Below the pieces are notes generated by a model. That model was not told the origin of the DNA and did not search any database. It saw only the letters and a program-made list of their open reading frames with translations. The position numbers and the translations under genes are program-made. This document shows, piece after piece, positions 1-8,200 of a stretch of DNA of 44,082 nt. The stretch comes from a virus. Position 1 is the stretch's first letter. Each line of letters begins with the position of its first letter. Location: positions 1 through 44,082 of the IMG/VR virus record IMGVR_UViG_3300030294_000070; one strand, written 5' to 3'.

Positions 1-2
1 CT

Positions 3-779
3 CAGGAAGGATACAAAACATTTGTAATTGAAGATAATATTGGCGGACGCTTCTCGGTTCTTACTCCGGTTGGTTTACTACCAATTGCTGTTGCCGGATT
101 TGATATTCGTCAACTGGTTGCCGGAGCCGCAACAATGGAAAATAAATGTGGACACAAAATCCCATTCGAAGTAAATCCAGCTGCTCAATATGCCGCCGTA
201 CGTAATGAACTTTACAAAAACGGAAAGAAAACAGAAATTCTCGTCAACTACCATCCTAAGTTACATTATTTCGGTGAATGGTGGAAACAGCTTTATGGCG
301 AAAGCGAAGGAAAAGAAAACAAAGGCATTTTCCCTGCTGCTGTTGACTTCACTACTGATCTACACTCAATGGGCCAATGGATTCAGGAAGGTGAGCGCAC
401 GATCTTTGAAACCGTAATTTCGGTAAAAGAAAGTAACTACACAAAAGTATTCCCCCACTCAGAAGAAAATCTGGATGGCTTGAACTTCCTTGCCGGAAAA
501 CGCGTAGACGAAGTAAACAAAATGGCTGAGCTTGGAACCATGATTGCTCATATTGATGGCGGTGTGCCAAATCTGAAAATTGAACTTCCAAAACTAAATG
601 AGTACTATCTGGGTGAGTTGATTTATTTCTTCGAAAAAGCTTGCGGTATTAGCGGTTATTTACTTGGAGTAAATGCGTTCGACCAACCAGGCGTAGAAGC
701 TTACAAGAAAAATATGTTCGCCTTATTAGAAAAACCGGGGTTCGAAGCTGAAACAAAAGCAATAAAAGCAAGACTTTGA
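3..779 (+). CDS. pgi: Glucose-6-phosphate isomerase, C-terminal part (5' end outside window)
   Basis: This enzyme interconverts glucose 6-phosphate and fructose 6-phosphate in the cytoplasm, a central step of glycolysis. The frame is open from base 3, so only the last 258 residues are visible. The stretches around [19 protein letters not shown] and [14 protein letters not shown] match the C-terminal half of bacterial phosphoglucose isomerase, with the usual conserved His and Lys region near the end. The gene ends at TGA 777-779 and is followed by a strong terminator. It is a host housekeeping gene and lies outside the prophage. The first ATG in the window (135) is internal. Confidence 0.95.
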   Translation, partial: QEGYKTFVIEDNIGGRFSVLTPVGLLPIAVAGFDIRQLVAGAATMENKCGHKIPFEVNPAAQYAAVRNELYKNGKKTEILVNYHPKLHYFGEWWKQLYGESEGKENKGIFPAAVDFTTDLHSMGQWIQEGERTIFETVISVKESNYTKVFPHSEENLDGLNFLAGKRVDEVNKMAELGTMIAHIDGGVPNLKIELPKLNEYYLGELIYFFEKACGISGYLLGVNAFDQPGVEAYKKNMFALLEKPGFEAETKAIKARL

Positions 780-807
780 TCAGAAAAGATCAACTGTCTC
801 TAAATAA

Positions 808-845
808 AAAAGGTCATTCCAAATTAGGAATGACCTTTTTTATTT
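808..845 (+). terminator. Rho-independent terminator after pgi
   Basis: A hairpin with arms AAAGGTCATTCC and GGAATGACCTTT around a short AT-rich loop is followed by a run of T. It also faces the end of the minus-strand lipoprotein gene, so it may act in both directions. Confidence 0.85.
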
Positions 846-867
846 TTGCGAAAAAACAGTAGCAATC

Positions 868-1407
868 CTACTTTTTTGCTTTAATAGGAGTTTTCAATTT
901 AAATGATACATAATTCACCCCTGTAGAAGAAGTTCCGAAATTTGCATCCGATTGCAAATAAAATTTAAGTATCGAATTTGTACTGGCAGCTTTTGCAACA
1001 TAACTAAACGGGAAATAAGCATAACTTTGCTTTGCCATAAAAACAAATTTTCCAGCTGAATAATTTGAGCTTGCCTTTACAAAAACTCCATTCAGAGAAG
1101 ATTCTGTAGGCAATATAATCTTAGTTGAAATTGTATCATTCGGGCGGGTCAATGCAAAGCCAACAAGATTATTGGAAACGGCATTTAATACAAATTTAAA
1201 CTGCACCGTATCGCCAACAGAAATTGTATCCATAAGATAATCATAATCGTCCTTTCCTGCATAGGAAATTTTCAAAGTATCTTTTCCATTAGCAACAGGG
1301 GAACTATACAAAGACATTTGGGGTGTACTATTCGACTCCCCGGACAAAGCACACGCTGTAAAAGCGAGACAAAGAAGACCTAAAAAAATAATTTGATGTG
1401 ATTTCAT
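868..1407 (-). CDS. Hypothetical lipoprotein, 179 aa
   Basis: The N-terminus has a charged start, a hydrophobic stretch and a lipobox-like end (LAFTAC, Cys about residue 19), so the product is probably exported by Sec and lipidated. No catalytic motif is visible. The mature part is rich in Ser, Thr and Asn with alternating hydrophobic residues, suggesting a beta-sandwich. I do not recognise the family. It converges with pgi and lies just outside the left attachment site, so it belongs to the host. Its upstream region (1408-1580) ends at the prophage boundary, so the integrated element lies directly behind this gene's promoter region. I see no clear -7 box for it. Confidence 0.7.
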   Translation of the reverse strand: MKSHQIIFLGLLCLAFTACALSGESNSTPQMSLYSSPVANGKDTLKISYAGKDDYDYLMDTISVGDTVQFKFVLNAVSNNLVGFALTRPNDTISTKIILPTESSLNGVFVKASSNYSAGKFVFMAKQSYAYFPFSYVAKAASTNSILKFYLQSDANFGTSSTGVNYVSFKLKTPIKAKK

Positions 1408-1580
1408 GCGAATATAGTTTATTTGAAGTAATTACGCACGCAAAAGCATTTATTCGGTCTGTGTTGAAGATCTCTCTAAATGCTAATTTATGCCCCTAAA
1501 TTTTGTTTGTGCAAAAATACATAATCAGCATCAATAATCTCACGAATTCAGAATTAATTAAGAACTTGTAAGATTTCTAT

Positions 1581-1596
1581 TGTCGGGGTGACAAGA
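1581..1596 (+). repeat. attL core (16-bp direct repeat of the tRNA-Pro 3' end)
   Basis: TGTCGGGGTGACAAGA is identical to 43370-43385 inside the tRNA-Pro gene. The bases on either side differ apart from a TC two bases downstream, so the identity block is short and well defined. Confidence 0.88.
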
Positions 1597-1669
1597 ATCT
1601 TTTTACCACTTTTATTCCAATTAAAATGCTGATTATCAATATTTATTTATTACTATTTTTGTAAGTACC

Positions 1670-1688
1670 GTCCCGTTTAAGTCCCGGT
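1670..1688 (+). promoter_or_regulatory. Putative integrase arm-type sites, left side
   Basis: Two direct motifs, GTCCCGTT at 1670 and GTCCCGGT at 1681, lie 11 bp apart, one helical turn. A matching pair lies at the right end of the prophage (43296 and 43307). Paired, phased motifs on both sides of the core are typical of arm-type binding sites for tyrosine integrases. The assignment is an inference. Confidence 0.45.
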
Positions 1689-1699
1689 ACACGGAGAAT

Positions 1700-1726
1700 A
1701 AAATACAGCACAATAAGCTGTATATG
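1700..1726 (-). terminator. Possible terminator of the repressor gene
   Basis: Arms ATACAGC (1703-1709) and GCTGTAT (1717-1723) form a short hairpin. On the minus strand the second arm is followed by TTTTATT. It lies about 20 bp after the repressor stop codon. Confidence 0.5.
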
Positions 1727-1744
1727 AAAATACTACATGCATAA

Positions 1745-2155
1745 CTATCCTGCGTCCGCACTCCGTACGCGTGCACAAAGCTTTTTTAGGCGTTCAACCT
1801 CCATCTTCAATTCATATATTTCTTTTTGTTGTTTTCCCAATTCAAGTTGCTGCTCATACATTATTCTGAGTTGATCTTCACTTTTTATTGGTGGTGCATA
1901 TATTCCAATCGGAGTAGATGCCACTTCATTTTTGTTTAGTCCAGATTCTGGAGACTTTCCCGTTTTGTCACCTACTAATTCAGATATAGTTACATTTAAT
2001 ACTTGTGCTATTTTGTCCAGAGTTTTAATATTCATCGAATTGTTATCCAGCGATTTATAAAAACCCGGCTCTGATATCCCAATTCGAGACACCAAGCTTT
2101 TAATACTAATATTTTTATTAGCCGCCACCTCTTTAATATTCAATAAGTTATACAT
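1745..2155 (-). CDS. XRE-type helix-turn-helix repressor candidate, 136 aa
   Basis: Residues about 5-65 form a Cro/CI-type HTH: NISIKSLVSRIGISEPGFY followed by helices ending in TLDKIAQVLNVTISEL. A proline-rich linker follows. Residues about 95-130 (EQQLELGKQQKEIYELKMEV) form a coiled coil suited to dimerisation. There is no LexA-like peptidase domain, so induction by self-cleavage is unlikely. The gene is divergent from the early genes, and a perfect palindrome (2196-2208) lies between the two starts. By position it is the likely maintenance repressor of the lysogen; this is inferred. Confidence 0.8.
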   Translation of the reverse strand: MYNLLNIKEVAANKNISIKSLVSRIGISEPGFYKSLDNNSMNIKTLDKIAQVLNVTISELVGDKTGKSPESGLNKNEVASTPIGIYAPPIKSEDQLRIMYEQQLELGKQQKEIYELKMEVERLKKLCARVRSADAG

Positions 2156-2192
2156 GTACTAAAAAATAGTTTAGAAATAGACTTCAAAAAAG

Positions 2193-2223
2193 TTTGTTTT
2201 GTCAAAACTTTATTTTAGTTTTG
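2193..2223 (+). promoter_or_regulatory. Early promoter with Bacteroidota -33/-7 boxes
   Basis: A TTTG at 2193-2196 and a TAGTTTTG at 2216-2223 are separated by 19 bp, matching the TTTG / TAnnTTTG consensus of Bacteroidota primary-sigma promoters. The start codon of the first early gene is at 2256. Confidence 0.75.
2196..2208. promoter_or_regulatory. Candidate repressor operator (perfect palindrome)
   Basis: GTTTTGTCAAAAC is a 6-bp inverted repeat around a single T. It overlaps the spacer and end of the -33 box of the early promoter and lies between the divergent repressor and early genes, where a CI/Cro-type operator is expected. Confidence 0.55.
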
Positions 2224-2255
2224 CAGTACCAAATTAGTAATAAATTATTAAACCA

Positions 2256-2525
2256 ATGCAACAACAATCGGAAAATGATACCAAAATGAGTGATATTACT
2301 CATAGCGAAACTAAAAATGATATCATTATTGGCTTTTTGAATCATTACGATCTACAAAATGATACCAATAAAAAGATATTGCGAGACGCATTTCTCGACG
2401 AAACAGGATTGTCAATGAACACTTTTTATTATAAGTTGAGAAAGAAAAATTACAAGAAAAAAGAAGTGGAAGTATTAGCTAAAATTACTCACAAATTCAG
2501 AAATGATGATTCTAAAGTGCTTTGA
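2256..2525 (+). CDS. Small putative HTH protein, Cro-like by position, 89 aa
   Basis: This is the first gene after the early promoter, directly opposite the repressor. The middle (FLDETGLSMNTFYYKLRKKN) reads like a helix-turn-helix, with a basic stretch KKNYKKKEVEVLAKI after it. Position and size suggest an antirepressor or Cro-like role, but I cannot name a family. Its 3' end overlaps the next gene, whose ATG is at 2503. It may therefore be translated with the LuxR-type protein. Confidence 0.65.
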   Translation: MQQQSENDTKMSDITHSETKNDIIIGFLNHYDLQNDTNKKILRDAFLDETGLSMNTFYYKLRKKNYKKKEVEVLAKITHKFRNDDSKVL

Positions 2526-3060
2526 ATTTAATGTTCGACCAGGTGCGCTAGTAGAGGTAAGACATTACGACGAGCCAATATATGTACTCACCGAAAGTCA
2601 CAGAGATTTAGTGTCTCCACTATATTGCGAAATTAGAGAGCGATATCCCGAAGCATACTCAAATCTTTGTCCGAGATATAAAGACTCATTACAAAATACA
2701 TGGTTCTTTGAATTTAGGGTAGTATGTGGATTTATCAAATGCAACTGGGGTTCATTTGATGGACAATGGGATATTGACGAAAACGGTGATTGGCATTTTG
2801 AATTTCATCTTTGCCCGATGTTCGGAGAATGTAGATCAGAAAATAAATTATGTAATCCGAAAGAAAAATTACCATTGAGCGATAGTGAATTGAAAGTAAT
2901 CAGAATGATAGCAATCGGTAAAAAAGTAATTGAAATTGCAGATCGACTTTGTCTTGCTCAAAAAACAGTTGAAAATCATGTTTACAATATGAATAAAAAG
3001 CTTGGTACACATAGTAATTCACAACTAAGCAATTATGCTCATAGGAAGAAAATAATATAA
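2503..3060 (+). CDS. Protein with C-terminal LuxR/GerE-type HTH, 185 aa
   Basis: Residues about 125-185 form a LuxR-type DNA-binding domain: LPLSDSELKVIRMIAIGKKV, then EIADRLCLAQKTVENHVYN, the usual recognition helix signature. The first 120 residues contain Trp and Cys (WFFEFRVVCGFIKCNWG, LCPMFGECRSENKLC) and could form a ligand-sensing or metal-binding domain. It is not a PAS or response-regulator receiver that I recognise. The gene overlaps the preceding one by 23 bp and has two possible adjacent ATG starts. As an early regulator it is one candidate activator of later phage genes. Confidence 0.8.
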   Translation: MMILKCFEFNVRPGALVEVRHYDEPIYVLTESHRDLVSPLYCEIRERYPEAYSNLCPRYKDSLQNTWFFEFRVVCGFIKCNWGSFDGQWDIDENGDWHFEFHLCPMFGECRSENKLCNPKEKLPLSDSELKVIRMIAIGKKVIEIADRLCLAQKTVENHVYNMNKKLGTHSNSQLSNYAHRKKII

Positions 3061-3221
3061 ACCCCGACAAGGAACCCACAATGAAGCGTCATGGTGGTGG
3101 CAGAGAAAGACTGCCAAAAGGCAAAAAAAGGAGATAATCGGGTGATTAAAGGGAATCGAAGAAAAAGAATAATTGAGATTATTATATGTGAGTGAGTGAA
3201 TGATTCCCGACAGGCTTTTCC

Positions 3222-3249
3222 GGAGCGCAGCAAACTGCATCTCCTTTTT
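3222..3249 (+). terminator. Probable terminator of the lysogeny-switch unit
   Basis: GGAG..GCAG pairs with CTGC..CTCC with a small internal bulge, followed by seven T. It ends the unit formed by the genes at 2256 and 2503. Confidence 0.6.
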
Positions 3250-3328
3250 TTATTGAAAATCTAAACTCTATATAGTTTATCCCGGCATCCACAAATCGAA
3301 AGAAAATAGGAAATTGCCCGGATGAACC

Positions 3329-3370
3329 ACTACCGGTACTCTTTTGATTACTGATGAGAGTACCGGTAGT
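3329..3370 (+). repeat. Perfect 14-bp inverted repeat before the early operon
   Basis: ACTACCGGTACTCT (3329-3342) and AGAGTACCGGTAGT (3357-3370) are exact reverse complements around a 14-nt loop, 34 bp upstream of the next start codon. Each arm also contains the small palindrome TACCGGTA. The following T run is weak (TTTATT), so it may be a terminator or an operator. Confidence 0.6.
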
Positions 3371-3404
3371 TTATTCATATTTTAAATAATAAATAACCAT
3401 CAAC

Positions 3405-3665
3405 ATGAAACAATTAACAGAATCCAGTAAGACCGGTATATTCGTAATTATATCGATAATTTTCACTGTTATTTTTTACTTCATCGCAAAAAGCCAGTAT
3501 TCACTTGGCTACATTGCCACTGAAATAATCTGCGGAATACCTGTATTAACAATAATCGTGATCATGTCAATTAGAAGCTATAGAAAGATAAAATCTATAT
3601 ATAGACATCAGAATGATTTGTATCTGAAATCCGATATCGAAAAAAACGAACATAAAAAGAATTGA
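3405..3665 (+). CDS. Small inner-membrane protein, 86 aa, two TM segments
   Basis: Two hydrophobic segments (about residues 10-30 and 35-56) are separated by a short loop and followed by a long, charged tail (KIKSIYRHQNDLYLKSDIEK). The product is probably a membrane hairpin with cytoplasmic ends. It heads the early operon and is followed after 4 bp by the Cys-rich gene. I do not recognise the family. Small early membrane proteins of temperate phages often affect superinfection, but nothing here shows that. Confidence 0.6.
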   Translation: MKQLTESSKTGIFVIISIIFTVIFYFIAKSQYSLGYIATEIICGIPVLTIIVIMSIRSYRKIKSIYRHQNDLYLKSDIEKNEHKKN

Positions 3666-3669
3666 ACTT

Positions 3670-3894
3670 ATGAGCGAGATAACAATTTCACCCGATCAAA
3701 ATAGAATAATATCTGAAGGTATTGTCCATGTTTTCATACCGGAAAAAGATAGTAGCGAGCAATGCAAATATTGCTCGTTATTCAGCAAATGTGTTGAACT
3801 ACAATCCACGGTTGCAAATGAATTTCCATTTCCATGCATCGCTGAGAACCGCCTTGATGAAGATCATGGATTTTTCACGCAAATAAATGCCTAA
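3670..3894 (+). CDS. Small Cys-rich protein, 74 aa (paralogue of 8759-8995)
   Basis: The protein starts with ISPDQN, has a CKYCSLFSKC cluster and a later PC..NR.DEDHGFF end. The Cys residues (CxxC plus two more) suggest a small zinc-binding fold. The same layout recurs in the gene at 8759 (ISPDQN, CNECSFF, PCDFR.D..GYF), so the two are paralogues within one phage. Similar small proteins are common in Bacteroidota phages to my memory, without a known function. Its stop overlaps the next start codon. Confidence 0.65.
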   Translation: MSEITISPDQNRIISEGIVHVFIPEKDSSEQCKYCSLFSKCVELQSTVANEFPFPCIAENRLDEDHGFFTQINA

Positions 3895-4330
3895 TGATTT
3901 GATTATGGATTTATCAATATACGCTCCGAAATCATTTAGCGATCCAAAATGGATTGACCAATATATAGCCAAAATGGGCGAATCTGAATTTTGGTTATAT
4001 AAAAGTAAAGTCTATAACCTACTTGATAGCATGGAGGTTGGTTTTACATTACCAGTTACAGCATGGGCTGAAGTTTGGAATTACGACCTATTTATCAAAA
4101 TAGCATGTTTCTATATATCAGAATCAGACTGCTGCTATTCAATCAATCAGAGTCACACAATAATAAAAAGAAATTTCGATGCAAGAGAAATGGAGAAAAC
4201 ACTTACCCTACTTAAAGAAGAACGTGGGTATAAAATCCCTGCAAGAGATGGCAGAGGAACTGAACGAAAAAAAAGAGGATCTAAGACTATTTCTGCACCG
4301 GAGCCGGCTATTCAAAGTAAACCGAGATGA
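3887..4330 (+). CDS. Hypothetical early protein, 147 aa, overlaps next gene by about 150 bp
   Basis: The first 95 residues look like an ordinary folded protein (LLDSMEVGFTLPVTAWAEVW, DLFIKIACFYISES). It could be a winged helix, but I cannot name it. The last 45 residues (RGYKIPARDGRGTERKKRGS) are basic and low in hydrophobics, and they run over the better-looking frame of the next gene. Either the two genes truly overlap, or a one-base change has split one longer protein. The start at 3887 overlaps the preceding stop; a second in-frame ATG lies at 3905. Confidence 0.55.
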   Translation: MPNDLIMDLSIYAPKSFSDPKWIDQYIAKMGESEFWLYKSKVYNLLDSMEVGFTLPVTAWAEVWNYDLFIKIACFYISESDCCYSINQSHTIIKRNFDAREMEKTLTLLKEERGYKIPARDGRGTERKKRGSKTISAPEPAIQSKPR

Positions 4331-4562
4331 TAACCTTATTATACGGCTTTTGACGGTAAAATTCACCTATCCCGAATACTTTACCCCCACAAAACAGTTT
4401 TTTGTTGCTACCGGCATAAAGCAACGCCGGTGGTGGCAATTATATAAAGGAGAACAGAGAGCAACAGGGAAAGAATTATCTGCTGTCGTCCGGCATTTAA
4501 AAGTGAATGAGAAAGAAATACAAGGGTGGTTACAATTAGATTTATTTGAAAATGTACTATAA
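4179..4562 (+). CDS. Hypothetical protein with HTH-like N-terminus, 127 aa
   Basis: The stretch VGIKSLQEMAEELNEKKEDL, then RLFLHRSRLF, resembles a small DNA-binding helical module seen in Bacteroidota phage early genes. The C-terminal half (FFVATGIKQRRWWQLYKGEQ, then GKELSAVVRHLKV) looks like a second HTH. Together they suggest a DNA-binding regulator. No start upstream of 4179 is possible because of an in-frame stop at 4164; an alternative start is 4248. It overlaps the primase start by 11 bp. Confidence 0.6.
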   Translation: MQEKWRKHLPYLKKNVGIKSLQEMAEELNEKKEDLRLFLHRSRLFKVNRDDNLIIRLLTVKFTYPEYFTPTKQFFVATGIKQRRWWQLYKGEQRATGKELSAVVRHLKVNEKEIQGWLQLDLFENVL

Positions 4563-7500
4563 CGAACAAGATAGAGATAAAATTTTAGAAGCCACAAATA
4601 AAAGGCTGGTAGAAGTTATTGGTGATTTCATCCAGTTACGTCATAAGAATAACGAGTCTTCGGGCGAATGCCCGAAATGTCACGGAGAATACTCATTTAA
4701 ACTAAACACTGCAAAAGGTGTATTCAAATGCTTTAAATGTAACGGTATTAGCGGTACAACGGCATCGCATTTCCTTATGGAAGGTCAAAATATGCCTTTC
4801 CACGAAGCATTGGAATACCTAAACCACAAATTCAGTATTATTGCTGATATTCCTACAGTACCAGCTAAAAAAGTTGTTGCCAAAAAGACACATAAAAAAA
4901 CGGCAAGCTATTGCGATCGTATGTTGGCCGAATCCGGGCTTACCTATGCAGATGTGCAAAGTAAAATCGTTACGATTACCGAAAATCATACCACTACAGA
5001 TAAAAAAGTATTCCGTGCAGGAACAGTCAATAAATTTTTTGATACTGTTGACAAGGATGGGAAACCGTTAGAAGGAGATGACGTTATCATCGAATATTAT
5101 GATCTTAACGGGCGTCCGTGCCAGTATGAAGTATTGAACGAAAAGGGCAAACCAACTGGAAAGTTTAAAGATTTTGTTCGCGTTCGGTTCCAGTTTCCTG
5201 ACGAGCACAAAGATAAAAACGGGAAACCGGCTAAATACAAATCACCATACGGATCGGGGAACTTTATATATATCCCTGAAAAACTTCGTCAGCATATAAA
5301 AACAAACGGTAAGATAGAACACTTATTTGTCCAGGAAGGAGAAAAAAAAGCAGAAAAATCATGTAAGCACGGCATTTGGTCTGTCGGTATTGCCGGAATT
5401 CAAAATCTTGCACGTGACGGACAATTACCTATTGATCTTATTTCAATTATTCAACGTGGAGAAGTAAAGAAAGTGACACTCCTTTTTGATGCAGACTGGA
5501 ACGATCTGTCCAATTCAATAAAGATCAATGATTCAGTAGACCAACGACCTCGTAATTTCTATTATGCAGCCAAAAATTTCAAAGAATATATGCGAAGCCT
5601 GGAGAATCGCGAAATTTACATTGAAACTTACGTTGGTCACGTACAAAAAAACGCATTAGGCGATAAAGGAATAGATGACCTGCTTGCTCGCACGTTAAAA
5701 GGATCCGAAGAAACCTTACTCCAGGATTTGAATTGGCTTATTAATGAAAAAAATCTAACCGGAAAATATCTGCAGCTTTTCAAAATAACAGCAGTAAACG
5801 ACACAAAAATTCAGGAAATTTGGAACCTCAATAATCCCACAGCATTCGCTAAGGCTCACTTCGATGTGCTTCGTGCATTACCAAAATTTCGTATTGGACG
5901 TCATATCTGGAAATTCAATGAAGATGATGAGATAGAGAGTGCACAACCACTTGAAAGCGATGAAAAATACTGGCAGGAAGTACAAGGGTTAGATCGTAAC
6001 GGAAGTCCGAAACCAACTACCTATGAGTTCAAATACGGCCGATGCTTTACCTTCCTGCAGAACCGGGGTTATTATCGCATGATGAATCTGGACGGAAAAA
6101 CCTATCAGTTCATCCATATCAATCACCCGACGGTGCGAACCGTTGAGCCTTTTGAAATTCGCGATTATGTAACCGACTTTACCAAGGTAGCCGCTAATGA
6201 AGATGTGCTTGAAATGATTTACAAAGGCGGGGTTCAATACCTGGGACCGGACAAACTAAGCAACCTAAACTTTAACCGACCTACATTCGAAGATCCAAGC
6301 CGCGAATATCAACGTTTATACTTCCGCGAAGGTTGCTGGGAGATAAAAGCCGACGAAACCAAAGAGCTAGATTATACGGCGGTACCGTACAATATTTGGA
6401 ATGATCAGAAACACGATTTTCCTGCAGTACTCACTAAACCGCTTATCACTGTTTCTCTGAACAATGATAAGCAATTTAGTTACACCATTACTGCCGAAGG
6501 AAAAAGATGTCAGTACCTGCAGTTCCTTATCAATGCTTCAAACTTTACTTGGCGCAAAGAAAAACAGATAGCCGAAGGAGACAAAGAAGTAACCATTGAT
6601 CCGGATGAAGCGTATGAAAACATTCTCCATCTGGTGTCGAAACTAGCCGCTATGGGTTACCTTGCCCTTAGCGCAAAGGATCGGTCCGTATCGCGCGCCG
6701 TTGTGGCTATGGACGGAAAGCAATCGGAAGTTGGACAATCGAACGGACGATCGGGTAAATCTATCGGTGGTGAAGCCATGAAGCACATAGTACCTACGCT
6801 CTATATCGATGGTAAGAAAAAGGAAATTGAATCTGATCCCTTTATCTGGGACGGTATGACCGAAAAAACTAAATGTGTATTTATAGACGACGTTCGAACC
6901 AATTTCTCGCTTGAGTTCCTTTTTGCCAATATCACCGGTGATTGGAATGTAAACTGTAAAGGAGGAAAACGCTTCACTATTCCGTTCAACCAGTCAGCTA
7001 AGATATACCTCACCACCAATCATGCATTAAACGGCCGTGGTTCGAGTTTCTTGGATCGTCAGTACATTATTGCATTCTCCGACTTTTACAACGATGAGCA
7101 CAAGCCTAAAGATGATTTCGGCGGCTTATTTTTCGACGACTGGGATTTTGACCAATGGAACCTATTCTGGAATCTTTTGGCGAATTGCCTGCAAATTTAC
7201 CTGAAGTACGGTTGCATCCAGGCACCACGCGAACGGATAGAAACACGACAGCTTCGCCAGGATATGGGCGAAACATTCCTCAGCTGGGCAGATGAATATT
7301 TCAGCGAAGATCGCAAGCTAAATTGTAAGCTGATAAGGAAAACGCTATACGATGAATACATCAAATATTCCAATCTACCGAGTAAACTCGTATCTCCAAC
7401 GGCATTCAAAAACAAAATAAAAGCTTTCTGTACATGGAAAGGCTATAAATTTAATCCACATGTATTCGATCCGATCAGCGGTAAGCCATTGAAATACGAT

Positions 7501-7644
7501 AAAGACGGTCGTCCGGATCTCGATGATAAATCGGGAGGTGTAGAATATTTCTGGATTGGTACCCGACCGGTCGACGCTACCGACACTGCAGTAATTACTC
7601 CGGACAAAAAGCTTGTGCCGGCGGATGATAAAAAACCGTTTTAA
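4552..7644 (+). CDS. Primase-helicase fusion, 1030 aa
   Basis: The N-terminus has a CHC2-like zinc finger (CPKCHGEYSF and CFKCNG, Cys about 40, 43, 60 and 63) as in DNA primases. The middle has Toprim-like elements: VQEGEKKAEKSCKHGIWSVG and VTLLFDADW. Around residue 732 is a P-loop, GQSNGRSGKS, followed by a Walker-B-like CVFIDDV and a sensor region IYLTTNHALNGRG, as in superfamily 3 / D5-type helicases. It should unwind and prime phage DNA. It is the only clear replication enzyme, so host polymerase is presumably used. The ATG at 4552 is preferred over an upstream TTG at 4546. Confidence 0.88.
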   Translation: MYYNEQDRDKILEATNKRLVEVIGDFIQLRHKNNESSGECPKCHGEYSFKLNTAKGVFKCFKCNGISGTTASHFLMEGQNMPFHEALEYLNHKFSIIADIPTVPAKKVVAKKTHKKTASYCDRMLAESGLTYADVQSKIVTITENHTTTDKKVFRAGTVNKFFDTVDKDGKPLEGDDVIIEYYDLNGRPCQYEVLNEKGKPTGKFKDFVRVRFQFPDEHKDKNGKPAKYKSPYGSGNFIYIPEKLRQHIKTNGKIEHLFVQEGEKKAEKSCKHGIWSVGIAGIQNLARDGQLPIDLISIIQRGEVKKVTLLFDADWNDLSNSIKINDSVDQRPRNFYYAAKNFKEYMRSLENREIYIETYVGHVQKNALGDKGIDDLLARTLKGSEETLLQDLNWLINEKNLTGKYLQLFKITAVNDTKIQEIWNLNNPTAFAKAHFDVLRALPKFRIGRHIWKFNEDDEIESAQPLESDEKYWQEVQGLDRNGSPKPTTYEFKYGRCFTFLQNRGYYRMMNLDGKTYQFIHINHPTVRTVEPFEIRDYVTDFTKVAANEDVLEMIYKGGVQYLGPDKLSNLNFNRPTFEDPSREYQRLYFREGCWEIKADETKELDYTAVPYNIWNDQKHDFPAVLTKPLITVSLNNDKQFSYTITAEGKRCQYLQFLINASNFTWRKEKQIAEGDKEVTIDPDEAYENILHLVSKLAAMGYLALSAKDRSVSRAVVAMDGKQSEVGQSNGRSGKSIGGEAMKHIVPTLYIDGKKKEIESDPFIWDGMTEKTKCVFIDDVRTNFSLEFLFANITGDWNVNCKGGKRFTIPFNQSAKIYLTTNHALNGRGSSFLDRQYIIAFSDFYNDEHKPKDDFGGLFFDDWDFDQWNLFWNLLANCLQIYLKYGCIQAPRERIETRQLRQDMGETFLSWADEYFSEDRKLNCKLIRKTLYDEYIKYSNLPSKLVSPTAFKNKIKAFCTWKGYKFNPHVFDPISGKPLKYDKDGRPDLDDKSGGVEYFWIGTRPVDATDTAVITPDKKLVPADDKKPF

Positions 7645-7660
7645 AATAGACACAAATACT

Positions 7661-7882
7661 ATGGATATAAAACAAAAAGTTGGTCTCAGAGTGAAAGCAC
7701 TGGCCGATATCTCCGGATTGAGCATAAAGCACCTGGCATGGGACTCTAATCTGGACCCGGCCTACATATACTCAGTTATTCGCGGAGAGCGAAACATATC
7801 GCTAATAGCAATAGAAAAGATTTGCTCAGCCGTAGGAATAAGCGTTTCCGAATTTTTCAATGACACCGAATTTACAAATTAA
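7661..7882 (+). CDS. XRE-family HTH protein, 73 aa
   Basis: Nearly the whole protein is one Cro/CI-type HTH: KVGLRVKALADISGLSIKHL, LDPAYIYSVIRGERNISL, IEKICSAVGISVSEFF. It has no dimerisation tail. It follows the primase-helicase by 16 bp, so it probably belongs to the same early operon, perhaps as a Cro-type repressor of early transcription. The frame is open upstream to 7613, inside the primase gene; the ATG at 7661 gives the expected compact domain and is preferred. Confidence 0.8.
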   Translation: MDIKQKVGLRVKALADISGLSIKHLAWDSNLDPAYIYSVIRGERNISLIAIEKICSAVGISVSEFFNDTEFTN

Positions 7883-7906
7883 TTATACAACAAAATTTGA
7901 CACAAA

Positions 7907-8173
7907 ATGGAAAAAACAATCAAACCATTCAATTTTTACTTCAGCACATCTTCAGAACTAACCACAGTAGGAGATGCAAAACTAAACTGGCTAAGTGACC
8001 GAAAAAAAGTAAATGAGGAAGAGTTCTACAAAAAATTAGATGAAGAACTGGATAAACTGAATCTAAACGAGGAAATGAGATCCGATGCTATAAAATCAAT
8101 CAAAGAGGTATTATTTGAGAAAAAAGCCGCAATTACGGTGGGATCAACTTGCTTTGAATACTCAAAAAAATAG
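7907..8173 (+). CDS. Hypothetical early protein, 88 aa
   Basis: A small charged, mostly helical protein (FYKKLDEELDKLNLNEEMRS, DAIKSIKEVLFEKK) with a single Cys near the end. I do not recognise it. It lies 24 bp after the XRE gene and 27 bp before the FtsK-gamma-like gene, in the same direction, so it is probably in the early operon. Confidence 0.55.
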   Translation: MEKTIKPFNFYFSTSSELTTVGDAKLNWLSDRKKVNEEEFYKKLDEELDKLNLNEEMRSDAIKSIKEVLFEKKAAITVGSTCFEYSKK

Positions 8174-8200
8174 ATAACAAACAACTAAAATATATACAAA

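Larger units (their letters stand above)
1408..1744. other. Intergenic region holding attL and putative integrase arm sites
   Basis: This 337-bp stretch has no convincing gene. It contains the upstream region of the lipoprotein gene, the left att core (1581-1596), two GTCCC motifs at 1670 and 1681, and a small hairpin (1703-1723) that can end repressor transcription on the minus strand. Confidence 0.6.
3061..3404. other. Noncoding stretch with two hairpins
   Basis: No convincing gene is present in these 344 bp. A short basic reading frame (3081-3137, 18 codons) is visible but unsupported. Two hairpins are seen: 3222-3249 before a T run, and a perfect 14-bp inverted repeat at 3329-3370. Confidence 0.5.

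Noticed and set aside
3081-3137. 18-codon basic peptide (MKRHGGGRERLPKGKKRR)
   Set aside because: Attractive as a leader peptide, but it has no convincing start signal and could arise by chance in purine-rich DNA.
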